DNA from: Pseudanabaena yagii GIHE-NHR1
Lineage (GTDB): Bacteria; Cyanobacteriota; Cyanobacteriia; Pseudanabaenales; Pseudanabaenaceae
Assembly (NCBI RefSeq): GCF_012863495.1
Contig: NZ_JAAVJL010000001.1
Coordinates: 62,001-126,000, forward strand
DNA: 64,000 nt
Direction: 5' to 3'
Both the position numbers and the translations under genes were made by a program. This document shows, one piece after another, positions 6,806 to 15,717 of this stretch; within the stretch, counting starts at the first letter, position 1, and each line of letters opens with the position of its first letter. The notes beneath the pieces are model-generated. The model did no database searches. It had not been told where the DNA came from and worked only from the letters and a program-made list of their open reading frames with translations.

Positions 6806-9124
6806 TTACCAAGAGATAAATTCAGGAAACTTCTTCGCTAGTTCCGTAATTGCAGGACAAATTGGCGCATTCTCAGTACGATTCTCTAAAGTATTCCAAC
6901 TGAACGGAGCTGATTGTGCTGCTGATAGCCATAACAATTTTTTCGCTCGGGTCATTCCCACATAGAGCAGTCGAAACTCCTCCGCCTGCTTGAGATAACT
7001 ACATTGTTTCCAAGCTTCCTCAGGATTGGGAATTCGCTCATGATGCACGATCGCTCGAATCTGTGCTCTTGCTACTTCGGGTAAACCAAAATCCCCTAGA
7101 AACTTGACGGATTCAGGGATATAGGCTTCCCCCGGACAAATGCGCTTATGCAGAAAGGGCATGAAGACCACATCCCAATCTAGACCTTTAGCTTTATGCA
7201 GACTAATAATCGTCAACTGTCCAGCAGTCATATAGCGCCCTTCTAGATTCTCATCTTCCACCGCTTCAAAGTTCTCAGACTCGACAATTTCCTTTAATTC
7301 TGTAATCACTGTTTGCATGGAGTAATTGCCCACAAGCTGTTGATTGAGGCGATCGCCTAATTTATCGGCTGTCGCCAAGAGTCCCGCCTCGTCATCATAG
7401 AGAGTAAAGGCGATAAACGGAATCAGGTTATAGAGAGGAAGTTCAATTTTGGCGCGGAGTAAAGCCTTACATTTCGACTGAGCATCTTGAGCAAGTGGTG
7501 TTAGGGCAGGATCTAATAATGTTGGGTAGAGGAACTTTTCGGGATTGCTAGCGAGAGCATTTAAGTCTTGCTGGGATGAGATTTTTAGGCGATCTTTGAG
7601 AACCTCTAGGGCAGATTTGAGATTATCGGGCGAATGGGGACGCTCCATAAATTGCAAAATTGCCAACATATCCATTGGCACACGCGATCGCCGATCGCTC
7701 TGTTCGACATCATAGATTTTAATGTCATGCTCCTTGGTCAACCATGCCAAAGCCTCCGCCACAAAGCGACCTTGATTATGTTGGCGCACTAAAATCGCCA
7801 TGCTGAGTTTCGGATCTTGCTCATGCAGTTGCTTAATCCGTAAACCAATCAACTCGATTTCATGTTCAATATCATCGACTGTATTGGGTAAATAGATTTC
7901 TACACCCTTGCCAATGGGTTCAGGATTAGCATTTGCCTGTGGATCATCCACATCTACAGGATGAATTCTTTGTTGACGGAATGGCTTTTCTAATTTGGCA
8001 TATTCGGAATGATTGACCCAGTACAAAACGTAATTAGCGGCGCGCATCACATTGACAGTGCTACGTCCTGCTTGATCGAGAGTAGAGAGTTGTGAATTGA
8101 GTTGGCAGCGATCGCAGAATTCATTAAAAAAGCGTGGATCGGCAGTGGTAAATGTGGAATTAATCGCCTGATTCGGATCTCCAACCCGCATCAAATTTTT
8201 AATACCCTCACCCCCAACCCCTCTCCCTGAGGGAGAGGGGAGTAAGAAAGATTTTTCCCCATCTCCTTCAGGGAGAGAGGAGTAGGGAGTAAGGGCAAGA
8301 ATCTCTAGCAGATCAGTTTGTAATGGGGAAGAATCCTGTGCTTCATCCTCAAATACAGCAAAAACACGCTCCTGCCAATATTTGCGAATACTGTCGTTTT
8401 TTAATACTCGCAACGCGCCCAAAATCATATCGTCATAATCGATCGCCCCTTCTTGCCGCAATAGTCGCTCATAGGTTTCATAAAGCCCTGCGGCAATTTC
8501 TAAAATAGTTCCCCCATCGGGAGATTCGGCTTGGCGCAAATCCTCTGGCGTTAATTCAGAACTTTTTGCTGTAGCGATCGCTTCTCTCGCTAAGCTCGGC
8601 AAAACATCGGTGCGTAGTACAGTCTGCCGCCGCAAGCGTTCCGTATCTTCCCCATCAAAACTTCTACCTTCAAGGAGTAGATCGTACAATTTGGGATTCT
8701 CTTTTACCCAAAGATTCGTAGCATTACGAATTAAGCGCTGTTTTTGAGATTCAGAAACAATGATCGTTTCACCTGCGCCAAATCCTGATAATTCACGATG
8801 ATTGCTGGCAATGGTATATGCCAAGCTATGCAAAGTACTAACAGTAAAAGCACTCTGGGGCAATCGCAAGTTTTTTAAATGTTCCGATACTTTTTTGCGA
8901 ATGTTGCTGACTGCCGATCGCGTAAAGGTGACAATTACCAATTGCTTTTGGCGATGTAAGTTGAAATTAGCGATCGCGATCGCGGCGGCAACTGCCATGC
9001 CCGTTGACTTTCCTGCCCCCGGCACTGCGGATACGGCAAGCTCGCCCCCTTGCCAGTCTGCCATCGTTTGCTGCCCCTTGCGGAGTGTTTTGCGTAATTC
9101 ATTGAGAGCTTCGGGCAAGACCAT
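6806..9124 (-). CDS. UvrD/PcrA-like superfamily 1 DNA helicase
   Basis: ATP-dependent 3'-5' helicase family. 772 residues with motif I VPGAGKSTGMA near residue 36, motif Ia FTRSAVSNIRKKV, motif II VFEDEAQDSSPLQ, motif III region MRVGDPNQAINSTF, motif V SLHKAKGLDWDVVF and motif VI LLYVGMTRAKKLLW. Motif I is AVPGAGKS rather than AGPGSGKT, as in a divergent cyanobacterial branch. Between motifs II and III about 30 residues rich in G, S and P are encoded by an inserted genomic repeat (8205-8295). Starts eight bases after the upstream DUF29 gene, so it is probably co-transcribed. The exact repair or replication role is not known. Confidence 0.9.
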   Translation of the reverse strand: MVLPEALNELRKTLRKGQQTMADWQGGELAVSAVPGAGKSTGMAVAAAIAIANFNLHRQKQLVIVTFTRSAVSNIRKKVSEHLKNLRLPQSAFTVSTLHSLAYTIASNHRELSGFGAGETIIVSESQKQRLIRNATNLWVKENPKLYDLLLEGRSFDGEDTERLRRQTVLRTDVLPSLAREAIATAKSSELTPEDLRQAESPDGGTILEIAAGLYETYERLLRQEGAIDYDDMILGALRVLKNDSIRKYWQERVFAVFEDEAQDSSPLQTDLLEILALTPYSSLPEGDGEKSFLLPSPSGRGVGGEGIKNLMRVGDPNQAINSTFTTADPRFFNEFCDRCQLNSQLSTLDQAGRSTVNVMRAANYVLYWVNHSEYAKLEKPFRQQRIHPVDVDDPQANANPEPIGKGVEIYLPNTVDDIEHEIELIGLRIKQLHEQDPKLSMAILVRQHNQGRFVAEALAWLTKEHDIKIYDVEQSDRRSRVPMDMLAILQFMERPHSPDNLKSALEVLKDRLKISSQQDLNALASNPEKFLYPTLLDPALTPLAQDAQSKCKALLRAKIELPLYNLIPFIAFTLYDDEAGLLATADKLGDRLNQQLVGNYSMQTVITELKEIVESENFEAVEDENLEGRYMTAGQLTIISLHKAKGLDWDVVFMPFLHKRICPGEAYIPESVKFLGDFGLPEVARAQIRAIVHHERIPNPEEAWKQCSYLKQAEEFRLLYVGMTRAKKLLWLSAAQSAPFSWNTLENRTENAPICPAITELAKKFPEFISW
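8205..8295. repeat. Dispersed GGGAGAGGGG-type repeat inserted in the helicase frame
   Basis: On the forward strand it reads CCCTCACCCCCAACCCCTCT followed by a CCCTGAGGGAGAGGGG palindrome and a second partial copy with CTTCAGGGAGAGAGGAG. It encodes a LLPSPSGRGVGGEG-like peptide on the reverse strand and keeps the helicase open. The family resembles short dispersed repeats seen in many cyanobacterial genomes. Confidence 0.8.
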
Positions 9125-9132
9125 AGAAGTAC

Positions 9133-9591
9133 TTAATTAGGTAGAAAATCTGGATCTAAAACTTGCTCCTGTGTATATGGACAAGTATTAGGGAAAGTTT
9201 TTTTAGAAATACCCGTTTCGCTACTAGCTAACTGAATTGCCCCTGTATAGGCATCATCAAATATTTCTGCAAAGTATCGTTTGAGACTTGGAGATTCCGT
9301 AAACGCATCTTCAATTCGCAAGCGATGTTCAATGATACTAGACTGCCAACTTCTACTCCGATGACTAGGTTGATATTGCCATTTTAGTAAGTGCTGTAGG
9401 ACGATTCTCAGATTGCTTTTCAAGCTACTACGTGTACTTTTCCCGATGTCAGCAATTTCTTCAATAATATTGTCCCAGTCGATCGCTGCTAAGTCCTGCG
9501 ATCGCAATTTGGTTAAGGTTAGTTCAACCCATGCGAGATAGTCCGTCTTGTATAGATTGGCAAGTTCTAGTTTTAGAGTTGTTTGGGACAT
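9133..9591 (-). CDS. DUF29 family protein
   Basis: 152 residues with the pattern of the DUF29 family, which is abundant and multi-copy in cyanobacteria and of unknown function: N-terminal LYKTDYLAWVELTLTKLRSQ, the WDNIIEEIADIGKSTR block and the LLKWQYQPSHRSRSWQSSI block, then a helical C-terminal half ending CPYTQEQVLDPDFLP. Soluble, mostly helical. Ends eight bases before the helicase start. The next upstream gene at 9689 is a membrane protein on the same strand. Confidence 0.88.
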   Translation of the reverse strand: MSQTTLKLELANLYKTDYLAWVELTLTKLRSQDLAAIDWDNIIEEIADIGKSTRSSLKSNLRIVLQHLLKWQYQPSHRSRSWQSSIIEHRLRIEDAFTESPSLKRYFAEIFDDAYTGAIQLASSETGISKKTFPNTCPYTQEQVLDPDFLPN

Positions 9592-9688
9592 TGTTTGTCT
9601 ACTCTTGGAATAGTTACTCTTGGGAAAATGGTTGGTAGAACTCCTTTAGCTTAATTATAGCGATCGCAATGCTGAGTATGTAAAACTT

Positions 9689-10252
9689 TTATGTTGTCGT
9701 TCTACTTGGCAATTGATCATTTCTTTCAAATTTGTTTAAAAAGATATCTGCAACAACCAAAATCAAGAAAAATACAAGAAACAAGAAACTTGGTGATAAA
9801 TCTTTAAGAGGTGATGGATAACCGAAGGTCAATAAAATGACAATCCATGTACTAAGCAATAAGCAGGGAACTATTCTCGGATAAAGCATTGCAATATTTC
9901 GCAAGAAATCATCCAATCCGTCATATAGTCCTTCTTGATGGAATCTTTGCAAGTTCCTACTATGCTGCCATATACGAATATGTGCCACCATAATGCTGAC
10001 TCGAAGAAGTAAGGATGAGATTATGCCAATCATAGGAATTATCTGTCCAAAAAAGTCTTTGGCTATAATTGCATTGGAGTTAAAATATCCTAAAACGAAG
10101 GCAGAAATTAGAAATGTTTGTGAAGTGAGGAACCATGCGACTCTTTGAGCGCTAATGTTGTATTCAAATCTCACTTCTTCGCGCAAAAACTTTAACCAAT
10201 CAGATAGAGGTGGCTCTGTCTGTGGTTGATATTGAACTTGTGTCTCGGTCAT
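9689..10252 (-). CDS. Membrane protein of unknown function (187 aa)
   Basis: Not recognised with certainty. The N-terminal cytoplasmic stretch ends in LREEVRFEYNISAQRVAWFL, followed by four probable membrane segments at about 38-55, 68-88, 124-142 and 150-168 (VAWFLTSQTFLISAFVLGYF, IIPMIGIISSLLL, PCLLLSTWIVILLTFG, FLFLVFFLILVVADIFL). The layout of a short head before two pairs of helices is seen in small bacterial membrane proteins of unknown role. It is 21 bases downstream of the 10274-10900 gene on the same strand, so the two probably form an operon. Confidence 0.7.
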   Translation of the reverse strand: MTETQVQYQPQTEPPLSDWLKFLREEVRFEYNISAQRVAWFLTSQTFLISAFVLGYFNSNAIIAKDFFGQIIPMIGIISSLLLRVSIMVAHIRIWQHSRNLQRFHQEGLYDGLDDFLRNIAMLYPRIVPCLLLSTWIVILLTFGYPSPLKDLSPSFLFLVFFLILVVADIFLNKFERNDQLPSRTTT

Positions 10253-10273
10253 TGATAATTAATTAGTAATTCT

Positions 10274-10900
10274 TTAACTTTCTTTCAACTGTTTCCGAAA
10301 GTCTTCAACAATTTTCTCAAGATGTTTCTCAAAAAGAGTATATCGACGATCAGTTACGTGAAGTATTATCCAAAGAAGAATACTAAGGATCCATGGTAGT
10401 GGACTAGCAACAAGTAAAATTAGACTGCGATTCGGTGCCATAAATAGAAGGTAAGCAACACCAAAAGACAGTAAAACAGTTCTAAACCAATAACCAAATA
10501 ATCCTAATGGTGGAGATTTGTATAGAATAAACCTCCATTGAGATCTAAATCCTCGGATATTTCTATAAAAATAAAACTCATCCGTAGTATGGTTATAAAA
10601 AGCAACAAGAGCATTAAATTTTTCTTTGTCTAGTAAATTTGCACCTATTATTTCAGTGATTTTATGTCCCGGTCTAGCTAGATGCATATTTGTATTTACC
10701 AAATCTATGCTCCTTTCGATACCATCTTCAAATTGCAGCCACAATGCTTGATCAACAGTCACTGAACTACCAACAGTGGTAGTCGTCTGCTGATGGCTTA
10801 CAACAATGCCAGTTTCTGTCCAAAGTTCTACTCGACATTCCCCTCGTACAAAATGAGATGTTCTAAAGAACTTGAGGCTATCTGGAATAGAAACTTGCAT
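10274..10900 (-). CDS. Unknown protein with soluble N-terminal domain and C-terminal membrane pair
   Basis: 208 residues from ATG 10900 (an in-frame start 19 codons upstream lacks a ribosome-binding site; AAAAGGG precedes 10900). Residues 1-125 look soluble and beta-rich, with a threonine run (HQQTTTTVGSSVTV). Two probable membrane helices follow at about 140-180 (LFGYWFRTVLLSFGVAYLLFM and SLILLVASPLPWILSILLWII), then a charged helical tail with EKHLEKIVEDFRKQLKES. I cannot name the family. The next gene downstream is another small membrane protein, so they may act together. Confidence 0.65.
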   Translation of the reverse strand: MQVSIPDSLKFFRTSHFVRGECRVELWTETGIVVSHQQTTTTVGSSVTVDQALWLQFEDGIERSIDLVNTNMHLARPGHKITEIIGANLLDKEKFNALVAFYNHTTDEFYFYRNIRGFRSQWRFILYKSPPLGLFGYWFRTVLLSFGVAYLLFMAPNRSLILLVASPLPWILSILLWIILHVTDRRYTLFEKHLEKIVEDFRKQLKES

Positions 10901-11107
10901 TATGTAAGCCCTTTTACTGATGTTTAGATACTGATGCTTAGATTTGGAAGTCAGCAACGGAAAAAATTATCTAATATTTTTATATTTTGTCAAGTATTAA
11001 TTAATTAAATTATCTTGTACCAATATTACCCTTGTGAAATTCTGTGTTTTAGATTGCTATGATGATATTAATTAAGCAACGAAAAATTAAAAACGAATAA
11101 AGGGTTT

Positions 11108-12472
11108 ATGTCATCAGCGCTCAGTGTAGAAAAATTAGTCTCCGATGCCAAAGAGACCGCTAGCAAATTAGGAATTAAAAAATTTGATATTTACGGCGCG
11201 ATCGTCGATGAAACTAGCGCTGAAGTCGATAGTGGCGCACCCAAACAAGTATCCGCATCCAATCGCGCCAGCATCACCGTGCGCGTCTGGAATGATGAGG
11301 GAACTGTCGGCGTTACTTCTACCACCAATATCGATCGCGTTGGCTTAGAACTTGCACTCCAAAGCGCCCATGAAGCTAGTTTCTTTGGTGCTAAAGAAAA
11401 TATTCCTGATTTTAGTCCTGAAGCGATTGCTGATATTCCTGCACGCGAGCCACAAACTGCACCGCAAACTGCGATCGAGCAACTCGTAGAAACACTTTTG
11501 GGTGCTGAGAAGGAATTGTTAGATGCACATCCTGCGATCGCAGGGGTTCCCTATAATGGACTTTCTCAACGCGATCTCAGCCGCTTCTATCTCAATAGTG
11601 ATGGTGCAATGCGAAATGAAAGTAGTTCCTATAGCTCCATTTATCTCTATACTAAAACTGAAGAAGAAGGCAGAAAACCTCGCAGTGCAGGAGCCTATCG
11701 CATTAGCCGAGACTTTGCGAGTTTAGATGTCAAGGGTTGTGTTGAGGAAACTGCCGAGAAAACAATTAGTCATTTGAACTATGACAAAATCAAATCTGGC
11801 AAATACTTAGTCGTATTTTCTCCCGAAGCATTTCTGAGCTTGATTAGTGCGTTCTCTAGTCTCTTCAATGCCCAAAGCATTCTTGATAAAAACAGTCTCT
11901 CTACACCCGAATCGCTTGGTACTCAGATTGCCTCACCCCTGCTAGATGTGAGCGATGATGAACTCCATGTGGGTAACATTGGCGCATCCACCTTTGATGG
12001 CGAAGGAACTCCCACTCGCCGCATTCCTTTAATCGTAAATGGGATTTTAACTAATTTCCTCCATAGTTCTGTAACCGCAAAACGCTTAAATGCTCAACCG
12101 ACGGGTAATGGGAGTGTTGGCGCAAAGGTTTCCGTCAGTCCCAACTTCTTCCATATTGAGCGTAGTAAAGCTGCTAATTCTACCAATGAGAAAGTCTATG
12201 ACTTGGCAACGGTTGAGAATGTAATTTTGATTGATGATTTGCAAGCACTCCATGCGGGTGTGCAAGCATCTCAAGGTTCTTTCTCTCTGCCCTTTGATGG
12301 TTGGCTAGTGAATAAAGGCGATCGCATGAGTATCGAGGCAGCAACGGTCGCTGGTGATATTTTGGAATTGCTCAAGGCGATCGTCTATGTCGAGCCAGAG
12401 GTAAAAATTACCCCATCAGGTGTGGCTCCTCAAGTTTGGGTAGAAGGATTATCAATTACAGGTGAAGCATAA
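11108..12472 (+). CDS. TldD/PmbA (TldE) family protein
   Basis: 454 residues. In this family TldD is a zinc protease and its partner TldE/PmbA lacks the metal site; together they degrade small peptides or mature modified peptides. The conserved C-terminal half is clear: SGKYLVVFSPEAF, a FDGEGTPTRRIPLIVNGILT block near 300 and a C-terminal SITGEA. I do not see the HExxxH zinc motif of TldD, so the PmbA-like partner role is favoured. Cytoplasmic. Single gene with a clean hairpin terminator; the ATG is preceded by AAAGGG. Confidence 0.88.
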   Translation: MSSALSVEKLVSDAKETASKLGIKKFDIYGAIVDETSAEVDSGAPKQVSASNRASITVRVWNDEGTVGVTSTTNIDRVGLELALQSAHEASFFGAKENIPDFSPEAIADIPAREPQTAPQTAIEQLVETLLGAEKELLDAHPAIAGVPYNGLSQRDLSRFYLNSDGAMRNESSSYSSIYLYTKTEEEGRKPRSAGAYRISRDFASLDVKGCVEETAEKTISHLNYDKIKSGKYLVVFSPEAFLSLISAFSSLFNAQSILDKNSLSTPESLGTQIASPLLDVSDDELHVGNIGASTFDGEGTPTRRIPLIVNGILTNFLHSSVTAKRLNAQPTGNGSVGAKVSVSPNFFHIERSKAANSTNEKVYDLATVENVILIDDLQALHAGVQASQGSFSLPFDGWLVNKGDRMSIEAATVAGDILELLKAIVYVEPEVKITPSGVAPQVWVEGLSITGEA

Positions 12473-12473
12473 G

Positions 12474-12510
12474 CTAAAGACTTGGTGCACTATATGCACC
12501 AAGTCTTTAG
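12474..12510. terminator. Hairpin between convergent TldD/PmbA and pentapeptide genes
   Basis: 16-bp perfect stem CTAAAGACTTGGTGCA around a CTATA loop, two bases after the upstream stop and four bases before the 3' end of the convergent gene, so it can terminate both. Confidence 0.8.
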
Positions 12511-12514
12511 TCAT

Positions 12515-12898
12515 TTAGTTCTTGGCGTTATACAAGTTCGCATTTGTCATCTGAGCGCCCTCAAAAAGTGTTTCTTGCAAGTTTGCCCAACTTAAGTTTG
12601 CACCCCGTAAGTCAGCCCCACGTAGATCAGCTTTGCGTAAATCCGCTCCCTTTAAATTGGCATGACGGAGATTAGCACGATGCAGATCGGCACTATTTAA
12701 ATTTGCGTAGCTCAAATCTGCGCCACTCAGATTAGCTCTACAGAGCTTGGCATTAGCAAAATTGCTTTTGCTCATTGATGCGTGGCTAAAGTCAATTTTG
12801 TGTAAGTCGATCGCTTTTAAATCTGCACCCACAAGATCGACATTAGAAAACACTTTTCGTCCCGCTCGATATAGTTGCAAAAATTCTTTAGCATCCAT
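12515..12898 (-). CDS. Pentapeptide-repeat protein, cytoplasmic
   Basis: 127 residues, of which about 35-120 are pentapeptide repeats of the A(D/N)LXX type (for example ANLSGADLSYANLNSADL), about 16 units. These fold into a right-handed quadrilateral beta-helix. No signal peptide, so it stays in the cytoplasm. The N-terminal 25 residues (MDAKEFLQLYRAGRKVFSNV) resemble those of several cyanobacterial members. Function unknown; cyanobacteria have many paralogues. Confidence 0.9.
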   Translation of the reverse strand: MDAKEFLQLYRAGRKVFSNVDLVGADLKAIDLHKIDFSHASMSKSNFANAKLCRANLSGADLSYANLNSADLHRANLRHANLKGADLRKADLRGADLRGANLSWANLQETLFEGAQMTNANLYNAKN

Positions 12899-13092
12899 TA
12901 ATTGCTTAGCCTAGGCAAAATCTATGAGAACATGAATATTTTTGAAAGCGATTTTAAACTCGGATTGATCAATAATTCTACAAGTCTTAGGCGCTAAAGA
13001 CATCAGCAATTAGAGAAAACTCTGACAGTCTGAGTCTTCTCCCAACTGTAGCAATTAGGGCTTACGCAATGCTATCGAGTTTACTGGGTTTT

Positions 13093-13133
13093 GAAGAGAT
13101 GTGGTGTGGGATTTGCCCATACCACATCTCTTC
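13093..13133. terminator. Hairpin downstream of the 13139-13519 gene
   Basis: 18-bp stem GAAGAGATGTGGTGTGGG with one mismatch and a 5-base loop, lying six bases after the reverse-strand stop codon. A probable terminator of the pabB-type transcript. Confidence 0.6.
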
Positions 13134-13138
13134 TTGGA

Positions 13139-13519
13139 TTAACCTTCTAAGGAATCAAGATCTAATGCTGCTGAACCGCCCCGTTCAAGCTCAACTAGCA
13201 TTTGTCCCAATTGCCGCCAGATAAGAAGCGCAATACCAAGAGTGATAGGAATTGCAACTATATAACCAAATATGGCTGGGAAACCAAATACCTCTAATCC
13301 CGTTGACATGAATATAGTAATACTGATGACCATGCCGAGGTAAGGAACTTTAATACTGGAGCTTTTGAGTTCTAATATTGTGCGAGATGATTTACGAGTT
13401 GACCAAACATTTACTAAATTGCGTAGGGTCACTTCAAAGGAGCGCCCACAGGCAAGTCCAGCAAGTAGGGAAATAGCGAATAAAAAATAGGGAGGATCAG
13501 AAGGAAAGTAGTAATTCAC
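13139..13519 (-). CDS. Small membrane protein downstream of the chorismate enzyme
   Basis: Not recognised. Starting from GTG 13519, the product has 126 residues: a hydrophobic helix after MNYYFPSDPP (YFLFAISLLAGLACG), a polar segment with RKSSRTILELKSS, and two more hydrophobic stretches (VPYLGMVISITIFM and FGYIVAIPITLGIALLIW) before an acidic tail. The reading frame is open further upstream into the end of the pabB-type gene, but that part is a shadow. GTG is chosen because it begins 27 bases after that stop; the ribosome-binding site is weak, so the start is uncertain. Confidence 0.6.
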   Translation of the reverse strand: MNYYFPSDPPYFLFAISLLAGLACGRSFEVTLRNLVNVWSTRKSSRTILELKSSSIKVPYLGMVISITIFMSTGLEVFGFPAIFGYIVAIPITLGIALLIWRQLGQMLVELERGGSAALDLDSLEG

Positions 13520-13545
13520 GGTTATATCAATCTTTGAGTATATTT

Positions 13546-14907
13546 TTATCTTACTAGTCCGAGCGCAGCTAATTGTGCTTGAGCTTTTTGTAATGACTCG
13601 TGCCATTCGCGATCGCTAATACTATCAGCGACGATACCTGCACCGACCTGTCCCCAAATATGATCGTTGGTCTTTAGCAAAGTCCGAATCAAGATATTGA
13701 GATCCATATTGCCACGTTTGTCGATATAGCCACAGGAACCATAAAACAAACTGCGTCGTTGGGGTTCTAGCTTTTCGATGATTTCCATACAGCGCACCTT
13801 GGGACAGCCTGTAATTGTCCCCCCCGGAAAAGTTGCGCGAATCAGATCCACAAAATTGTGATCGCCTCGTAATGTCCCCACCACATTACTAACGAGGTGC
13901 ATCACATGACTGTAACGCTCGATCACTAATAATTCATCAACTTTAACGCTTCCCCATTCACATACCTTACCTAGATCATTACGTTCTAAGTCAACGAGCA
14001 TAATATGTTCAGCTTGTTCTTTGATGCAGGCAAGTAATTCCTGCTCAAGTTCTAGATCCTGCTGGTCAGTTTTGCCTCGTGGTCTTGTACCTGCAATCGG
14101 ACGAGTTTCGGCATGGCGATCGCGCAAACTCACGAGACGCTCGGGTGAGACACTGATCACTTCGCCCCAAGTGGTGCGCCAATAGCTAGCAAAGGGTGAG
14201 GGATTGATTTTTTGTAAATGGCGGTATAGTTGCCATCCATCCGATGCCCAAGGATAGCCATATCGCATGGAGAGATTTGCCTGAAAAATATCACCCGCAT
14301 AGATATGTTGCTTGGCAGTTTCCACGATGGACTCATAGCCTTGTCGTTCTGGCGAATAAGTTGGGTTAGCTTGACTGTGATCATTACTAGTAAAAACAAG
14401 GGGCTTAAGTCCCTTGTTTTCTAAATTGCTAAGACGATCGCTTAATTCATCTAGCTCATGGTGATCGCTAGCGGCTAGCCAAACAGTTTGAGTCTGATGA
14501 TCAATGACAGCAAAGCTCGATGGCTCATACCAAAAGGCAACTGGGAAGGGCAAACTGTCAGATTTGGTATATGGCAAGCGCTCAATTTCCCATGCAAGGT
14601 CATAGCCTAACCAGCCTAAATACCCTCCCGTAAAGGGTAAGTGATTTGGTAAATCAGGATCAGTATTTGGAGCAGATTGCATTCGCGATCGCAGTTTCTC
14701 TAGACATGACAAAATTTCGCCAACTTCAGGAGTCCAGATTTGACGAGGTTTACCTGCGGTGATCGAGTATCGAGCTAATTTTGAAGGAGCTGTGGTAGGG
14801 CTTTCCAATAGAACCGTAATTGGTTCCCCTAAGTAGAGGGCTTCCCATAGATCTGCTCCTGTTATTTCCTTAGGTAGCGATCGCTGAAGCCACACCCAAT
14901 CGGTCAT
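13546..14907 (-). CDS. Chorismate-binding enzyme: aminodeoxychorismate/anthranilate synthase component I
   Basis: 453 residues of the TrpE/PabB family, which aminate chorismate for folate (PabB) or tryptophan (TrpE) synthesis with a glutamine amidotransferase partner. Visible: N-terminal lid domain (GGYLGWLGYDLAWEIE), ETRPIAGTRPRG, HIMLVDLERNDLGKV, YSHVMHLVSNV, FPGGTITGCPKVRCMEII and the C-terminal GAGIVADSISDREW. The length is shorter than cyanobacterial TrpE (about 500), which favours a PabB-like role, but the PIAGT motif has alanine as in TrpE rather than the lysine of E. coli PabB. The distinction is therefore open. No trpG/pabA is adjacent. Confidence 0.9.
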   Translation of the reverse strand: MTDWVWLQRSLPKEITGADLWEALYLGEPITVLLESPTTAPSKLARYSITAGKPRQIWTPEVGEILSCLEKLRSRMQSAPNTDPDLPNHLPFTGGYLGWLGYDLAWEIERLPYTKSDSLPFPVAFWYEPSSFAVIDHQTQTVWLAASDHHELDELSDRLSNLENKGLKPLVFTSNDHSQANPTYSPERQGYESIVETAKQHIYAGDIFQANLSMRYGYPWASDGWQLYRHLQKINPSPFASYWRTTWGEVISVSPERLVSLRDRHAETRPIAGTRPRGKTDQQDLELEQELLACIKEQAEHIMLVDLERNDLGKVCEWGSVKVDELLVIERYSHVMHLVSNVVGTLRGDHNFVDLIRATFPGGTITGCPKVRCMEIIEKLEPQRRSLFYGSCGYIDKRGNMDLNILIRTLLKTNDHIWGQVGAGIVADSISDREWHESLQKAQAQLAALGLVR

Positions 14908-15038
14908 AGAGAGATTTCATAAAGTACGGTTTTATTAAACCGTACTTTGGCAATGCAAAATGCTAACCAAATTGCAGTTTCCTAAGCGCAGTGGCATACT
15001 GGAAAACGATAAATCTTCAAACTGCAACCTAGAAATCT

Positions 15039-15224
15039 ATGAATCGCACCTTGTTTATCGGAATTCTCGTTGTAATTGGGTTGATGGTATTAGCGAGTTC
15101 ATTACCGAATAGGTTCTATGGCGCGAATGATCGCAAATTTATTATTATTACCATCGCAACTTGTATAGTTTCCGCGATCGGGCTAGCAATATTTTTCAGC
15201 GTTCCCTTTTTAACCGCAAACTAA
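15039..15224 (+). CDS. Small two-helix membrane protein
   Basis: 61 residues with two hydrophobic helices (LFIGILVVIGLMVLASSL at about 4-21 and FIIITIATCIVSAIGLAIFF at about 34-53) joined by a short charged NRFYGANDRK loop. Resembles the small conserved hypothetical membrane proteins of cyanobacteria, but I cannot assign a role. ATG follows a weak purine stretch. It lies between divergent and convergent genes and is probably transcribed alone. Confidence 0.65.
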   Translation: MNRTLFIGILVVIGLMVLASSLPNRFYGANDRKFIIITIATCIVSAIGLAIFFSVPFLTAN

Positions 15225-15245
15225 AAACCTTGCTTCGCCAGATTT

Positions 15246-15596
15246 TTAATACTTAGCCATATTCGGGTCAACCCCATAGGCATAGGCATCAATCCCACCA
15301 GCAATATTTTTAACATTGGTAAAGCCTTGATTAATCAGCCACTGGCACATTTGCGCCGATCGCATTCCATGATGGCATAGGACTAATGTTTCTGTATGGG
15401 GATCAAATTTCTCTTTAAAATCTGCTGCCCATTGGTCATATTCACTCAGGGGAAAGATTGAAAACCCATCAATAGCAGCAATCTCCACTTCATCCCGTTC
15501 GCGCACGTCAATTAATTGTAAAGCTGGTTGATTCTCTGAGCGATCGCCAGCCAAACGTTCAGCGAGTTCTTGGACAGTAATTTGTATGATAGACAT
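15246..15596 (-). CDS. Rhodanese-like domain protein
   Basis: 116 residues forming one rhodanese domain. The active-site loop LCHHGMRSAQMCQWL has the cysteine that carries persulfide in this family; the N-terminal QLIDVRERDEVEIA and C-terminal NIAGGIDAYAYGVDP are typical. Single-domain members take part in sulfur transfer or act as small persulfide carriers; the acceptor cannot be read from the sequence. Cytoplasmic. Confidence 0.93.
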   Translation of the reverse strand: MSIIQITVQELAERLAGDRSENQPALQLIDVRERDEVEIAAIDGFSIFPLSEYDQWAADFKEKFDPHTETLVLCHHGMRSAQMCQWLINQGFTNVKNIAGGIDAYAYGVDPNMAKY

Positions 15597-15717
15597 ACGC
15601 GCACAATACTCTCAAAATATCTCTTAGGTATGAGTTAAAAACCTATCACAAGTCTCCACTTTTAGCCCAAACTTAGATATTGCAGTTTCCCTATTACCGC
15701 AGAATCTGTCTAGACTA

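Noticed and set aside
13520-13606. Upstream extension of the small membrane protein into the pabB-type gene
   Set aside because: That part is the out-of-frame shadow of the chorismate enzyme's C-terminus.
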